From Perkinsus olseni (lineage: Eukaryota > Perkinsozoa > Perkinsida > Perkinsidae): a stretch of 64,000 bases of DNA. Made by a program: the position numbers and the translations under genes. This document shows, piece after piece, positions 14,368-29,200 of this stretch. Positions within the stretch are counted from its first letter, which is position 1; every line of letters begins with the position of its first letter. The notes below the pieces were generated by a model. That model made no database searches, was not told the DNA's origin, and was given only the letters and a program-made list of their open reading frames with translations. The stretch spans positions 62,001-126,000 of the forward strand of contig JABANP010000029.1 of the NCBI GenBank assembly GCA_013115135.1, given 5' to 3'.

Positions 14368-14909
14368 AAGATGAAGTATACTTTTAGTTAATATTTTAAT
14401 GACTATTATTTGACTATTTATGTGTGCGATGCTATTCAATTATTATTTCGAGTTGATAACCACTGATACACACTAGGCTCATCGCGCGTTGATCTCACTG
14501 CCTGTGCGCAGACGACCGACCTGGAGCCTCCTATTTGTTAACGATGATTATCTATATCCAAGGTGCCTGATATTGAGTTGATAGTTGAACCCAACGGAAG
14601 AGTGTCGTCTTGTAAAGTTTAAAGAAGCTCTTGTTGTACCAAGTTGGTACACGTGAAGACTGAATCAGCGGACCTGGCACGCGCGGTTGCATCGAATGTG
14701 ATTTCACTTGACTAAGATGTAGTAAGCCCAGCGTGTTGTCGATGCTGTGCGTCGTAGCAGAGAAGGGTGATGTGATGCTTATCGAAGTATTTCTTTGATG
14801 GCTAGAGACTGGCACGAATCCGTACATGCTATAGGGTCATGTAGCTGATGAGCAGCAACAGATCTGCTCGTCGCGTATTGCAACTCGAGGACTGTGTCTT
14901 ACTTCATAG
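14368..14909. other. Intergenic, 3' flank of the giant gene
   Basis: The stretch after the stop is A+T-rich and then becomes mixed. No ORF with recognisable similarity, tRNA or repeat was seen. In particular there is no exon encoding the catalytic-Cys segment that the following protease remnant would need. Confidence 0.5.
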
Positions 14910-15806
14910 GCGCCTTAGAAGCTCGCTACCTGGTAGCGGCTACCATCTACTCAAGAATCTACGCATCGACTTGTCCGAACAGGAGTTGATCGACTGCGGT
15001 TTCCTCATCGGCACCCAGTAGGCACCTCTGAAGGGCCCATAAGTTATGGGCTATAATACGTCCATCAGTTTCTGTTTGCTCCTGTTAATGTTTCTCCAGT
15101 GGTTGCAACGGCGGCTCAATCGAAGACGCATTCGTATTCATTGAGATCTTTGGCATTGCCCAGGAGTCCGAGTATCCCTATACGGCTAAGGAGGGCACCT
15201 GCAAAACCTCCCTCGGCAACGCTGTATTCAAGGTGAGGGCGCTCGATTATTTATCGCTGGTCGCATTCGGGTGTGCCTGCTCTGTTTTAGGGAGCTCGAG
15301 TTAAGAGAGTGACGATGATCCCCCAAGGTTCGGAGTATCATCTCAAGAAGGCCTTAACGACAGGGCCGGTCAGCGTCAGCCTGAGAGGCTCTGCCTTCAA
15401 CTTTAAACGCTTCGGCTCCGGCATTCTCACAGGTGAACTCAAAGGGGAGAGCTCTCGGATGATACGCCATGGCACTCTCAACCAGTCAGGTGCCTGTGAT
15501 GGCCCAATCAACCATAGTGTTCTGGCTGTGGGATACGGCGTCGAGAACGGTATAAAGTGAGTGATAAATGGTTCATCTGTGATGATTGGACGTTGTGGAC
15601 CGAGATACTGGTTACTGAAGAATTCCTGGGGCCCTAGGTGGGGCGATAAGGGCTACTTTAAAGTGGCACGAGGCGTGGTCACCCTTGATGGCTTGGGTAA
15701 GGGTGGATCAATGGCCCTCATGGTTCTTTTCCTCGATGCCTCCTGCTCAGGCCAATGCGGCATCCTCTACCATGGCGCGTACCCGACCCTTGAGCATGTA
15801 CTCTAG
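14910..15806 (+). pseudogene. 5'-truncated papain-family cysteine protease remnant
   Basis: Five to six exons match the intact protease at 16.8-18.3 kb in order: [50 protein letters not shown] (catalytic His) and [13 protein letters not shown] (catalytic Asn), ending [16 protein letters not shown]. The intron positions match those of the intact copy. The signal peptide, I29 inhibitor domain and the exon with the catalytic Cys are absent upstream. A 14-nt duplication-type insertion at about 14930-14943 shifts the first retained exon out of frame. The 3' exons are otherwise undamaged, so the loss looks recent. Most likely a tandem duplicate that lost its 5' half. Confidence 0.8.
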
Positions 15807-16453
15807 CATACCCGACCAAGATCAAGCTCTTATTCGAGGTTTTCATCTGACAGGTTAACTGTCTCTTCAATACACCGTTCCCCACCGTTTTACGGTATCA
15901 CCTACGAATGGCGGATCTTTCTTTCTCAAATTATCTTCTTATCATCATCAGACTGTCCAGTCAGGATCGCTTTCCAGCAACGACTCCCATGCGAGGCCTT
16001 GCGTTGTTAGTTTAGTGAACAACAGAGGGTTCCCACAGTCTCCAACGATGAGACTTGAGCTAGCTGCTCCATCAGACGATCACAGTGAACGAGTTCCACC
16101 TTCTGGGTGATAGCTTCCGCCCAAGCACACTGTAACACAGAACGAAAAGTGATGGGCACCACCACGAACAATTGAGACCGATGCACTGCTTACTGGCCGT
16201 TGTTGGTGCCGTCCAGCGAGCTCTAGCGCACTCAATTTGACGTCAGAAAGTTGCCGACTAGCGATGGGTGGGCCCGGACGACGGTTAACTCTCAATGCGG
16301 GATGAGGATGACATCGGGCAGGGGAGTTGCAGATCATATCACGTGGTTTGCGAATCTGATATTTCCTCGAGCATCTCCCTGCGAGTTGCCGCGTCCCGTC
16401 CGCGCTCCGCCATCTGCCCCGTCGCTCATCCTTGTGCGCGATCTCAGAGGTGC
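15807..16453. other. Intergenic between protease pseudogene and protease
   Basis: No coding similarity, tRNA or clear repeat was seen between the pseudogene stop and the dispersed repeat copy at 16454. The open frames here are short and lack splice-consistent neighbours. Confidence 0.4.
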
Positions 16454-16535
16454 GTGTGAGTTCAAAGTCCAACGCCGACAGTACGGCTTAGTTAGACTAG
16501 CAACGGTATACCTTCTGAAGGGGGAATTCGTTCAG
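16454..16535 (+). repeat. Dispersed repeat copy 1 with a 45-nt GT-AG core
   Basis: About 80 nt are shared with 22726-22805 on the same strand. The best-conserved part, 16456-16500, begins GTGAGTT, ends TTAGACTAG, is exactly 45 nt long and differs at about three positions from the other copy. Similarity fades downstream. The core has the ends and size of a local intron but no flanking exons were recognised. Confidence 0.7.
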
Positions 16536-16791
16536 CCGCTTCCAAAGCTGCAGGGGCTGTGCACGAAACCACGAAACAGTAGCGCATCCTGATCTCAGAG
16601 GCGCATCCTTCAGGCTTGCGACCTGGGCCGCGCCAGAGCCCTCCTAGAGCTCGCGACGCCGTGACATCGTGAGGGCCCTCAGCCTCCGCGTCGCTTGGGA
16701 CATCGCGCTGTCACGTCTCGCTACACGTGACGCCAGCCGGTGGGACTCGTCTCGCATCTCAGACGCTTTCAACTTTGGTCTCCTATCTGTT

Positions 16792-18312
16792 ATGCTGTAT
16801 AATCTCCTCCTATCTATCTCCGCTCTCCTCGCCTATGGAAAAACGGGGGACGGTGGTGGTTGTGGTGGCGGGAGCTTCGTCGCCCGCAGTGACGACCGTG
16901 GCAACGTCCGCGGCTCTGCGGAGCTCGACGATTCCGCTGTTGCTGATGCTTTTTTGGACTTCCAACGAACGTGAGCGTTGATTGCCCAGGCCGCGTGCGA
17001 ACTTGAACTTGGTTCCAGGTTCAACAAGACGTACCACGATGAAGCCGAGGCTGCCGCGAAGGCGGCGGTTTTCGAAGACAATTGGAATAGGATCATGCAG
17101 CACAACGCGGAAGGTCAGCATCGGAGAGGAAGTGATGGTGAGGAAGATCGTCCGTCCTTCAGACCACACTTTCAAACTGGAGGTAAATGAGTACACTGAT
17201 ATGACCGACGATGAATGGGCCAACCACATGCTAGTCCGTGGAGGCTTGGAATTGCCCGCCGAATCGCCACTCGAAGGTAGCACTACTTCCTACAGGAACG
17301 TACAGAAGTCTAGTTGCATGCTCAGCTGAGGTGGACGAACTTAGAGCCGACGCTCAACTGCCTCTCGCGGTGGATTGGCTGAGAGCTGGAGTCCTAAGTC
17401 CGGTGAAGAATCAGGGGCATTGTGGTGGCTGCTGGGCTTTCTCAACCACGGGTGAGACTGTCTGGCATGGGAACGGAGAGACTGTGTTTTCCCTCGTAGG
17501 TGCTCTAGAAGCTCGCTATCATCTTCTCAGAAAACGACCTATCAGTTTATCCGAACAGGAGTTGATCGACTGTGGGTACATCACCGGGAATCAGTAGGAG
17601 CCCCAACCACATCAGGTGTGAGAGACATTGCCTTCCTCCCTCAGTGGTTGTGACGGCGGCCTGATGGGCAGAGGGTTTGAGTTCGTTGGACGCTTCGGTC
17701 TCGACCTGGAAGCACGGTATCCCTATACCGCCGAGGAGGACTACTGCTATCTCGAGCGTCCTCGCATATTCAGCGTGAGAGCTATTCATTCACCAATGAT
17801 CGTCAACAGTTGCTGTCGTTCAGGGTACGTATATCGAGAAAGTAACCAGGGTCCCTCGAGGTTCGGAATATCATCTCATGAAGGCTCTCACCACAGGGCC
17901 AGTCAGCGTGGCTGTGAAGGCATCATCCTTCCATTTCAAGCACTACCGCTCCGGCGTACTCACAGGTGAACCAGTACGGCATTTTTCGATTTGAAAATTT
18001 GCTCGCTGTCAGGTAGTTGTGGTGGACGAATTGACCATGGCGTCCTAGCTGTGGGCTACGGCGTCGAGAACGGTGTCGAGTAAGCTACTGAAGGTCCATT
18101 GTGAACCGGTTATTGTGATGCTAGATACTGGTTAGTGAAGAACTCCTGGGGGGCACGTTGGGGCGACAGGGGCTACATCAAGCTGGCCAGGAATGTAGCA
18201 ACTGGTGATGGCCTCGGTAAGTGAATATCTAGGATGCTCGCGGCTTTCTAGAGGTTCCTGCACAGGTCAATGCGGCATCCTGTCGTACGGCGTTTATCCG
18301 ACGCTTCATTAA
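16792..18312 (+). CDS. Cathepsin L-like papain-family cysteine protease (C1A), secreted
   Basis: Ten exons join to a 361-residue protein: 16792-16970, 17019-17113, 17163-17276, 17326-17451, 17500-17593, 17645-17774, 17824-17965, 18013-18079, 18125-18216, 18266-18312. All nine introns are GT-AG and 45-51 nt. The start at 16792 gives a signal peptide ([16 protein letters not shown]). An I29 inhibitor prodomain follows ([27 protein letters not shown]), then the mature enzyme from about LPLAVDW. Catalytic Cys lies in [17 protein letters not shown], His in [11 protein letters not shown], Asn in [13 protein letters not shown]; the oxyanion-hole Gln is present. Removing the intron at 17452-17499 restores the canonical AFSTTGALE. 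Probably a secreted or lysosomal protease. The pseudogene just upstream is its tandem relative. Confidence 0.93.
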
Positions 18313-19344
18313 CAGCCCTTCAACACGCCCTACACTCTGTGAGAATCGCAGCCTGTAATGGCGTCACACTATTAACTCACACACACGTTCAATCGGCTTC
18401 TCTTGAAAGAGAGGAGCGAGACTCCATTGGAAACTTTTTTATCTTCACATTCTCCCCTCGATTCTGTCTACGGCTACTACTGAGTTTAAGTCCGTCACTA
18501 CACATCACCATCCAACATCGGTGAGTGGATACTCTAAGCCTTTTTATTCTTATCAGACAGTCTTATCTCAAACACTTTCGATCTTCGTCTAAGGCTTTGC
18601 GTTACGAGTTCCGTGCATGACAGAAGAGCATGGCCGTGGGAAAGACTATCCTGCGCGAGTACCGAGAAAAAACATTCGAAAGTGTATGCTGAATCTGATT
18701 GGCTACGAGACGTCTGACGTGTTCTCACCGTAACTGTACTAACATCTGCTGCTTCTCAGGATTGGACTCATCGCGAACTAGCCGGCCAAAGGGAACTGAT
18801 TGACTAGTAAGACTGTCCGCTGGCATCGGCCTCGCCAGAGGGCGTCATGGTGCCAATTGGGAGCGGCTCCACAGCCGAGCCATGACGCATTCCCAGCATT
18901 CAGTGTGTGATCATGCACCGAAGGGAGTCGCAGGATGCCACCAGACAACGCTTTGATGCATGTGATTTTACTTGGACCAACAGTGGAGCTCATCTTCATG
19001 TGAGATTAGGACTCAGTGGGGCTGTAGGCTCCGTCACGGCCCTTCGGCTTGGATCTGCAAGCCCCTTGCCTGGACTGCACTGTGGCGCTTGAGTTGGAAA
19101 GTGTCTGTTATGATCGATGACTTCATTGCAGCCCCGCCCGCCGCCTTCAGCTTCCCCGATCGCTCCTCGACACGTTACTCTTCGGCCGCGGTAAGGGCGG
19201 GGTATCTCTTCAGCTGGCAGTGTGCTTACCCAACAGCGATGTCCACAATACTACGGGCCCCTCAGTGTCGGTGGATGACTAAGGAGCCTAGTGAGCGTGG
19301 CTTTGTGAAACGAGCTAACGTCCTTGCTCGCCTTTCTCAATAAA
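18313..19344. other. Intergenic, nothing recognised
   Basis: About 1 kb between the protease stop and a candidate small transposable element. Open frames are short and on mixed strands. No motif, tRNA or repeat could be supported. Confidence 0.4.
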
Positions 19345-19543
19345 CTAACGTCAAAATCAAAGATTCTCAGCTTTAGGGAGCGTTTAAGGGACTTGACTTT
19401 CTCGTTGTGAAGGAATCCTACCTGAATTTTTCCAACTCTTCTTACATAAGCAAGAGTGGAAGAGGACTTGAGTCATCGCTTCGACAGAGTTAGCACGCTT
19501 ACCATCATCCCAGCAAGATCTCAAGTTGAGTTTTGACGTTAGC
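19345..19543. mobile_element. Possible MITE with short terminal inverted repeats
   Basis: The left end reads CTAACGTCAAAA and the right end TTTTGACGTTAG, a perfect 12-nt inverted repeat about 199 nt apart, compatible with TA target duplication inside it. No coding capacity. The inverted repeat is short and a further CTAACGTC occurs just outside at about 19315, so chance is possible. Confidence 0.3.
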
Positions 19544-19624
19544 GCGCGCCCACCTGATCGATATAAGTGACTGTCCAGCTCGAATTCTGCCGAAGGTCTT
19601 CTCCTCCAAGTTGCGCCGCTTTCA

Positions 19625-22577
<2,953 letters not shown>

Positions 22578-22725
22578 AAGAAGTGTAAGAATGAGACCAC
22601 TATGCCACCTGGCAAGGGCTGCCTGCTCCTGCCACGTACCATAGCGGCCTCATGTATCGACGTTGCATTCTCCTCGTTATACACCGTAGTACTGTAGAAG
22701 TCTCCATTCTGTTGGGCGGTGGTGT

Positions 22726-22805
22726 TTGTGAGTTTAAAGTCCAACATCGACAGTACGGCTTAGTTAGACTAGCCCCGATGTACCTCTCAGAGGGGGGATC
22801 GGTTA
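22726..22805 (+). repeat. Dispersed repeat copy 2 with a 45-nt GT-AG core
   Basis: Matches 16454-16535. The core at 22728-22772 starts GTGAGTTTAAAG and ends TTAGACTAG, again exactly 45 nt. It lies downstream of the Rab6 gene, where no further Rab6 exon is recognised. Confidence 0.7.
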
Positions 22806-23056
22806 ACCTGTCTTCCAATGAAGTTGCTTCACTCTCCTCCTCCTCCAGGTCAGTCATGCAAGTGCTGAAGTCTGGCCTTCCCTCCGTACGCTGCTGCTGC
22901 TCTATTCCTCTAGTATATTGCACATTCAATGCGATGTTCAGTTTTCTTAGTCTTGAGAGGGTTGCGTTGTAATGCTCGGAGGGTATCTTGTGTATTTGTC
23001 ATGAGCATGGGTCAACCTTGGATACCCTCAGACTTTTTGTATCTTCTCTGAGTCGG
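22806..23056. other. Intergenic between Rab6 and the EF-hand gene
   Basis: Short spacer with a run of CTC trinucleotides near 22830 and no recognisable coding sequence. It presumably holds the promoter of the EF-hand gene, but no promoter motif can be named. Confidence 0.4.
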
Positions 23057-24881
23057 ATGTCCAAGCTCAAGGCGACTGCAGTGGAGGAACCGAGGTATTT
23101 CGCCGCGGAAATCCGTGAAAATCAGAGCTCGGATTTTGTGGCGCGTGACTCAGCCTCGACCGCAGCGCACGCTCCCGAGAGGACGAGGAGGATCGGAGTT
23201 CCACATCGCGTAGTTCAGGCCGAGTGCCGCATTATAGCACGCACGGCCATCAGCATCACCGGTAGACGCGTGGAGGTTTTGCAAGTGAGCAAGAATTGTT
23301 CCCAGATTCCCTACGAAGTCACTGAGTGGTTATGCTGATGTTGCTCCTATCGGGGAGTGGGAGAAAGAGCCCGAAGTATCGGACAAAATCGGAAATGTGA
23401 GCGATGAAGATGGGCCGGGTTGAGGCATCTTAGGTCGAAGGGTGCAGGATACAAAGCAGATCGACTTGCAGGTTGCACCAGAGGCGGGCGAACTTGATAC
23501 CTGACATATCCTATGACGTGGATGGAGATGGTGTCGTCGGAGCCCGGGATTATTTCATCGCTAAAAATTTTGATGAGGATCGTGATGGGAGACTGAACCG
23601 GAAGGAGCGGCAATGGTGCATGGAGGCCCTCTCCAAGGGATGGCTGGATAGGTGATGAGGCTGGCAATTTCGTGGCGCGCGGTCGGAGTATGCTTCCTAC
23701 AGGTTCTCCTTTGGTCATGACCAGGCGGGTTCGAAGAGGCCCTTCGCAGTGCAGCAGCGCAGGGGGAAAATCTTTACACAAGATAGTTCATTCGAACTTG
23801 GGGAAACGTAAGAACAGTAATTTCGTGGCGCGCGGTAATTACAGCCCTGGCAGATATCCAGCCCACCCGATCAGCAAGGTAATCCCTTTCCACCATACAA
23901 AAACGGAGCTGGCGTTGGATCGGAGAAATGAGATGAAGAATGCTGCCTCGCAACTGTGAGTTGACTGTCCTCTTGCGGCTGTACCAGCAACGTTGGTATT
24001 CGGTAGCGCCCCGACCTCCTTGCGTACATTTCATTTTTAGGTACGACCGGTGGGAGCGGAAGAATCCGTCCATGGTAGCAGAGCAACCGCCATCTAAGGA
24101 TAATTATGTTGCTCATCCGAAGTGGGGAGGGGTACTTGGCGGATTTAATTTTTCAATTTTTCCATCAGAATCACGCATATTGGGGAGAGGGCTGCGGCTG
24201 ATAATGAGGCATCGAGGGTTTGTGCTGGCCTGATGCCGGTCAACACCCACCTCAATCCTGACAGGGAGTCCAAAGCTTTAAGTGAGCGCTCGCCCAAGGG
24301 TTGCGCTGTCCGACGCCTCGAGTGCTTCTCTAGGCACGGAATGGGTGGAAGCGCCTGCGGTGAGGACTAGATCGCAGTTGATGGAGTTGCGGAGAGAAAA
24401 GTTGAAAAGCGATCTCGATGAGAGCAGGAATAAAGGTACTGAAATTATGGGGAAAATATTCATTTTGATTTCGTCGATCCGCCTCAGGAGAGGCAGAATT
24501 TATCCCCTTGAGCGTTCGAGCTGTCGCGAAAGAGGCCGCGGTGAGTTCACGGTGGAGGTCGTTTCCTGATGGAGAGTGTCTACTGTTAGGCACATGAATT
24601 TCGGAAGGGGGAGGGGGCGGAACCCAAGACGAAGACTCTGCTAGATGTGCAGCGTCGTAGGGACAGGATTGAACACAATCTGGCCAATTGCCGACGGAAG
24701 CCGCGGAAGATGCCAGCGTAAGCGGAGCGAAAGTTTGAGATGCACTTTGTGATGAAGGCTTCGTGTTTGAAGTGAAACTTTCTTCGTGCCAGTGACTTGG
24801 AACATGAAATTTCGTTCCAGGTTTTCGGAACAGGACCAACCATGGTGGACATTGGGTGAAGAACTTAGGGAAGAAGCCTAG
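23057..24881 (+). CDS. EF-hand calcium-binding protein, multi-exon
   Basis: The start at 23057 (MSKLKATAVEEPRYF) is followed by a 39-nt intron (23115-23153) and an Arg-rich exon. The exon ending at 23651 encodes a paired EF-hand: ISYDVDGDGVVGARDYF and FDEDRDGRLNRKER, with both acidic calcium loops complete. Later exons read FSFGHDQAGSKRPF, RYPAHPIS, YDRWERKNPSM and DNYVAHPKWG, then a coiled Lys/Arg/Glu region (MELRREKLKSDLDESR, LLDVQRRRDRIEHN), ending at 24881. Exons between about 23270 and 23480 could not be joined in frame with certainty. The family looks like a conserved protist/animal EF-hand protein of unknown role. Three introns carry the shared GTGGCGCG element. Confidence 0.75.
23115..23153 (+). 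repeat. Group 2 introner-like intron (GTGGCGCG) in EF-hand gene, copy 1
   Basis: 39-nt GT-AG intron; the middle reads GGATTTTGTGGCGCGTGA. It interrupts AAEI and STAAHAPE. Its core is shared with four other introns in the window. Confidence 0.6.
23652..23702 (+). repeat. Group 2 introner-like intron (GTGGCGCG) in EF-hand gene, copy 2
   Basis: 51-nt GT-AG intron with AATTTCGTGGCGCGCGG. Removal joins KGWLDR to FSFGHDQ in frame, which supports it being a spliced intron. Confidence 0.65.
23808..23844 (+). repeat. Group 2 introner-like intron (GTGGCGCG) in EF-hand gene, copy 3
   Basis: 37-nt GT-AG intron with the same 17-nt block AATTTCGTGGCGCGCGG as copy 2; outside this block the two introns differ. 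It is close to the smallest intron size seen in the window. Confidence 0.65.
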
Positions 24882-24917
24882 AAGTGAGGATAGTGGCTTA
24901 TCCCGCTCGAGTTTGAT

Positions 24918-24998
24918 GTATAGCAGGACCTCAGTCAGTTAGAGCACCGTGTTTGGAAGGCGGTGGTCGTGGGTTCGAGGCTCGCACCCATCATGTAT
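24918..24998 (+). other. Degenerate tRNA-like sequence
   Basis: Contains a D-arm-like CTCAGTCAGTTAGAGC, an anticodon-like loop TTTGGAA (would be TGG, Pro) and a well-paired T-arm GTGGG-TTCGAGG-CTCGC. The 5' and 3' acceptor strands pair poorly (about 5 of 7) and the spacing at the 5' side is abnormal. Likely a tRNA pseudogene or tRNA-derived repeat rather than a working tRNA gene. Confidence 0.4.
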
Positions 24999-26258
24999 TT
25001 CCATCTTCTACGTAACCTCGCTTCTGCTCACAGATCCGGCAGACCGAGGGGGATCGATCAGGTCGAGGGTAGCGGAAGTTACATTCAAAGTCACTGAGCC
25101 CTTACCAGAACACCTCCGTCCTAGGGTAAGCATGATTACTCTGAATGAAGGATAAGACAACCGTCGTCACGCCAGAAACAGCCGGAGCGCGAGGAACCGC
25201 CCATCATAGGCGACGTGAAGCCGAAGTCGAACAAGCCCCTCTTCCCTGAGTAGCCGCTCGGCAACAGACCAATCGCCGTAACGACTTCTGTCAGGGGTCG
25301 GAGTAAGACAGTGAAGAGGTGGACTACTGATATCATCGAGCATGGCGCCTTGCGCAACGGCAGGAGGCTCTTCGATAGCTTGCCACCATGCCAGGTAACG
25401 GTCGGATGACGGCGGCTGGTCTTAGTGTGGAGCTGCTGGGCTTAGGTTTACACGAAGGACTTCGCTCCGCTGGAGGTTTGGAGTAGTTTTGATATCATTC
25501 GTCATGACGCTCTGAAGAAGCAGGCGAGAGCGCGGAGTAGCGCCGCACCGACTGTTAGTAGGACAGCCCTGGGCCCTCTGGGTGAAACCTCCGGTGTTTA
25601 GGCAAGTTGTCATCGGTCATGATGAGTTCTAATCAGCGGAGCGATGCAGCAGCGGTACCGAATAACTCAGAGACATCAGCGGATGCCGAGGTGAGATCAT
25701 GCCTGGCTCTCACGAGGATTCATCCAGCAGGCTCGCCGGCTCAGCGCCGTGGCGTATGGGAGGCAACGAGGTGAGCAGCAGCGATCTGTCCTAGGTGGGA
25801 CTGCTGACCAAACAGCTCCCGATGGCTGTAACGATCAGGTCAGAAGCCCTCGTCTACCTCAGTGGATCATGGACGACTTCCCGGTCCGAACATCATAGAC
25901 CGAGTAAGTGAGATATTGCCGGCGTTCCACGACGACGTTGCTGTTGTTCAGATAGCTAAGAGCGGCCCGAAGATGAGCATTCCGTGTGGTGAGGTTCGAA
26001 CGGGTGCCTTCGATCGACTCGAGATCCGCAAGGGATCGGGAGCATGAAAAGTTGACTTACAAAACCGTTGTCAGTTCCACCACTTTTTGAGTTGCGAGAT
26101 CCATCAATGGGGTTAGCGGAGCGAAGCGTTGCATGTTTTGCAGATTTCATTGTCGTTGTTGATTGGTGTTCTCGGATGGCTACGAGTGTCACGAGGAGGA
26201 CGCTGCTGGGATTGGCCGTAGGAGCTATCGGCCGCCATTCGAAGAGAACCGCTGCCCA
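24999..26258 (+). other. Unresolved plus-strand coding potential
   Basis: Short coding-like segments occur, for example 25150-25250 (RQKQPEREEPPIIGDVKPK) and 25290-25400 (KTVKRWTTDIIEHGALRNG), separated by possible short introns. They could be the end of the EF-hand gene or a separate small gene. No family was recognised and no complete gene model could be built. Confidence 0.3.
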
Positions 26259-29200
26259 CAGGTGATGGCAGTAGTGGTGATAACCTTCGTAGCATCGGGG
26301 GCGGTGATCCAGCTCATCTTCACCAGCGGCGACTACGACAAGCCCGTTGCGCTGACGGTAGGCTCCTCCGGTCGGTAGTACGGCTTCCACGGCCCTCTCA
26401 GGTCTACTCCCTCACTCTATCGGTGCTCCTATTAGCATGTCGTCATTACATACACATGCCCGATGGCCAAGAGAACCCGGTAGAGGCGAGCCTGTTGGTT
26501 GAGTCGGGTACTGCAGTGCCAGCGGAGGCAACTTGGCCCAAGAGGAGGCTGGTGTGGGCACTAGGTAGGAAGACATTCATCCAAATTGAGGGGTCTATCC
26601 CACGCCGGATTCGACAGATTTCCCGTTATAGTTTGCAATACTCGCCTCGTTGTTGTTGAGCAGTTTGGAGTCCCTATGCCCTTTGGTTCGATCGAACTGT
26701 TAGCAACCTGGAGAGGAGTGAGAAATCGGAGCACCGTCGGTGCCGCCCTAAACGAGGTTCAGTGAACGTGGCCAACATGCCGAGGAGAAAGATAACCCAA
26801 TGAGACGATCTAGTGTATTGGCCCTCCGATGCCTGAGCACTCAGAGTGGGCGGTCTGCTTTAGACTCAGGGCAGTACAGAACACGGTGTGGCCTTATACG
26901 CCGACCCCAGTGGTTTACCCCACAGTGGAATGCCACTTATATTCGCATGCCGGCGCAACTCGCTCAATTCAATAGCTCGAGTCTTCCAGTGGGCGGCCGG
27001 CGCTCAGAGCTTAGCGGTCCGAGTGCCATTATGTTCACGAGGTGCGTCACTGACTTACAGCCAATGCCGGAGTTAAAATTAATACGAGTCTCGTAGCACG
27101 AGTCGTAGCAGGGCACCGCGTCCTCGCTCATTCTCCTAATCGCGGGGAGTAGTTCCGAATTGGAGCATGGGAACTTCAGACTTCAGCGAGTTTTCCTCTT
27201 CAATCCAATCCGTCGAAGTCTTCGGGGCTCCAGCGAGAACGCCAGAAGACGCTGCTCATTCCGTTGATTCTCAGTTTGTATAGTCATGGAGTGAGAAGGC
27301 TACTTAGTTGTGAGCGAGGGCTTCCAACAGCTAATCATATCCTGTCGCTTGAGTGAAGCGACAAGTTTCTTAGTCTCCGCGGACCGATATTCATCCTCAA
27401 GTGATTACTTCCCGGCGTGCTCTGATTAGGGATTCGCAACGGGAAGTATCTGGTTGGCTATCTGGTTATGTTCGGGGGAGCTCGTCTGATGTCCGTGTAT
27501 TTCCCGGAGACGGAGGTCCGACCTGCACGTGCGGCGAATAAGCCAGCATGGGGAAGTGCTGTCATATCGTGGATCTCTCTCGGCAACTCGGCACCGACTA
27601 AGATCCCGTCTGGCAAACCTCGGAAGGCCGCATGAAACAGGGCGCCGTAGGGAAAGGGTTGAATCTGGGTGATGGCTCATATCTTACCGTCCAGCGCTCC
27701 GGATGGAGTCAAGACTAGAAAGAGAAACTTACAGCGTCCCATCAGAGGATAGAGAACCGTACAGAGTTGTATGAGAAAATATAGCAGCTTTGAAGGTTCC
27801 GAGCATTTCTAGCCCACACTGGGAGAAGTGCTATTTGGTGCAACTTTGCACCGTGCAAGCCAGGGCCTGTACATAGGGCCGCATAACCTGGCACACCTCG
27901 CACTGAATGCGGCTACACCCTACGGCAGAGGACATACGCGGTATAGCTTATACCATGCCACCTTACCGTGTAGGCCCTTTCTGAGCTGACTTCGAGCGGC
28001 TGGCTTAATTTTATATCCAGTAGAGAGTCGAGTTTCTCTCAACGTATGTGTATGAGAGTACATCTCAGCTCTGCCGAGTATTCGCTAGTGACCGCCGTGG
28101 ATCCTCCTGCTAGATGTGGAGCATCTGCTCGGGAGCTGCTGAGCATATCTTTGTACTGCCAACGATCGTCTTCAGGTGCCATGTGGTTCGCCTCCCAATT
28201 AACGTATAATATCTCTCTGAAGTAAGAAGCTTCCTGAGCCGTCGCTGCCGACTTGCTGCGGCTGTGCAGATACACCTCAGTGGCTACCAACAGCTCTCTG
28301 TCGAGTTGCTCCAGCGTCTTCACCTTCATTTTCTCTATAGTATACCATAGACTTATCTTCAGGATCTTCATCACTGTTTCCCAGGTCCTCCTTCGGTATC
28401 CTCTATGTAGAGCGGCTCCCATCTCCGCAGTGCTAATGTGCGTACTCGGAGTTCTCATCACAGCTTTGAATAGACCATCACCCAAGACCGACCTGGCGGT
28501 ATGATCTTGGAGGTCTCGGTAGTGATATACGGGCTCTTGCAGGTCCAAGAGAATATCCTCGGAGACAGTCTAGCACTAGGATCAGCCTGTTGCTATGGCC
28601 TCTTCACATGTTGCCTTAAACTCTGGGTATGTCTGTGAGCACACCAAAGTCAGCTACGCATTGCCCTGTCCGCTTCGCTTTGTAGGTGGCCGATGAGCGT
28701 ATGGTAGCCTACGTCTTTGGTATGTTCGGTGTTGTCGCCTTTGCTTTAGGGGTGAGAAGTCTCTCAACTTCTCCTGGTGATTGTAGCGCTCCTTCTATCA
28801 GGTACCTTTGCTTGCTTTGTGTCACGTCACGGGTCTGGAGGCTCTAGTAAGTCTGTCCCTAGCATCCGCTCCAGCGTCTAGGTCTTCCTTCTTAGGCGTT
28901 GCCCTCTTGGGGGCAATTCGGTGCCATGACTGCCAACGCGGTCCTCGGCAGCGTCGCATCGGATTATCTACTCTCAGTGGCTGTGAGTTCGTCTGTATAA
29001 CTCATTACGAGTTTGACGATCCTCGACTTAGGTGATTTTACTTTCACCCCTGTCAGCCGCGGTTGGCCTCTCTCTCACGATACCTCTTTCTCTGGTTGTT
29101 GACAGTGAGTGTTACACAAACAATATCATCCCTTCATTTTGTGCTCCTTCAGGTACGATTCTCGGCCTCCACAGCTTCAAGGGTGTATACATGCTCGGCT

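Noticed and set aside
28039..28548. 169-codon minus-strand frame
   Set aside because: The plus strand at the same place encodes SLC35F-like helices conserved in copy B (YTSVATNSSLSS), so this frame is a shadow.
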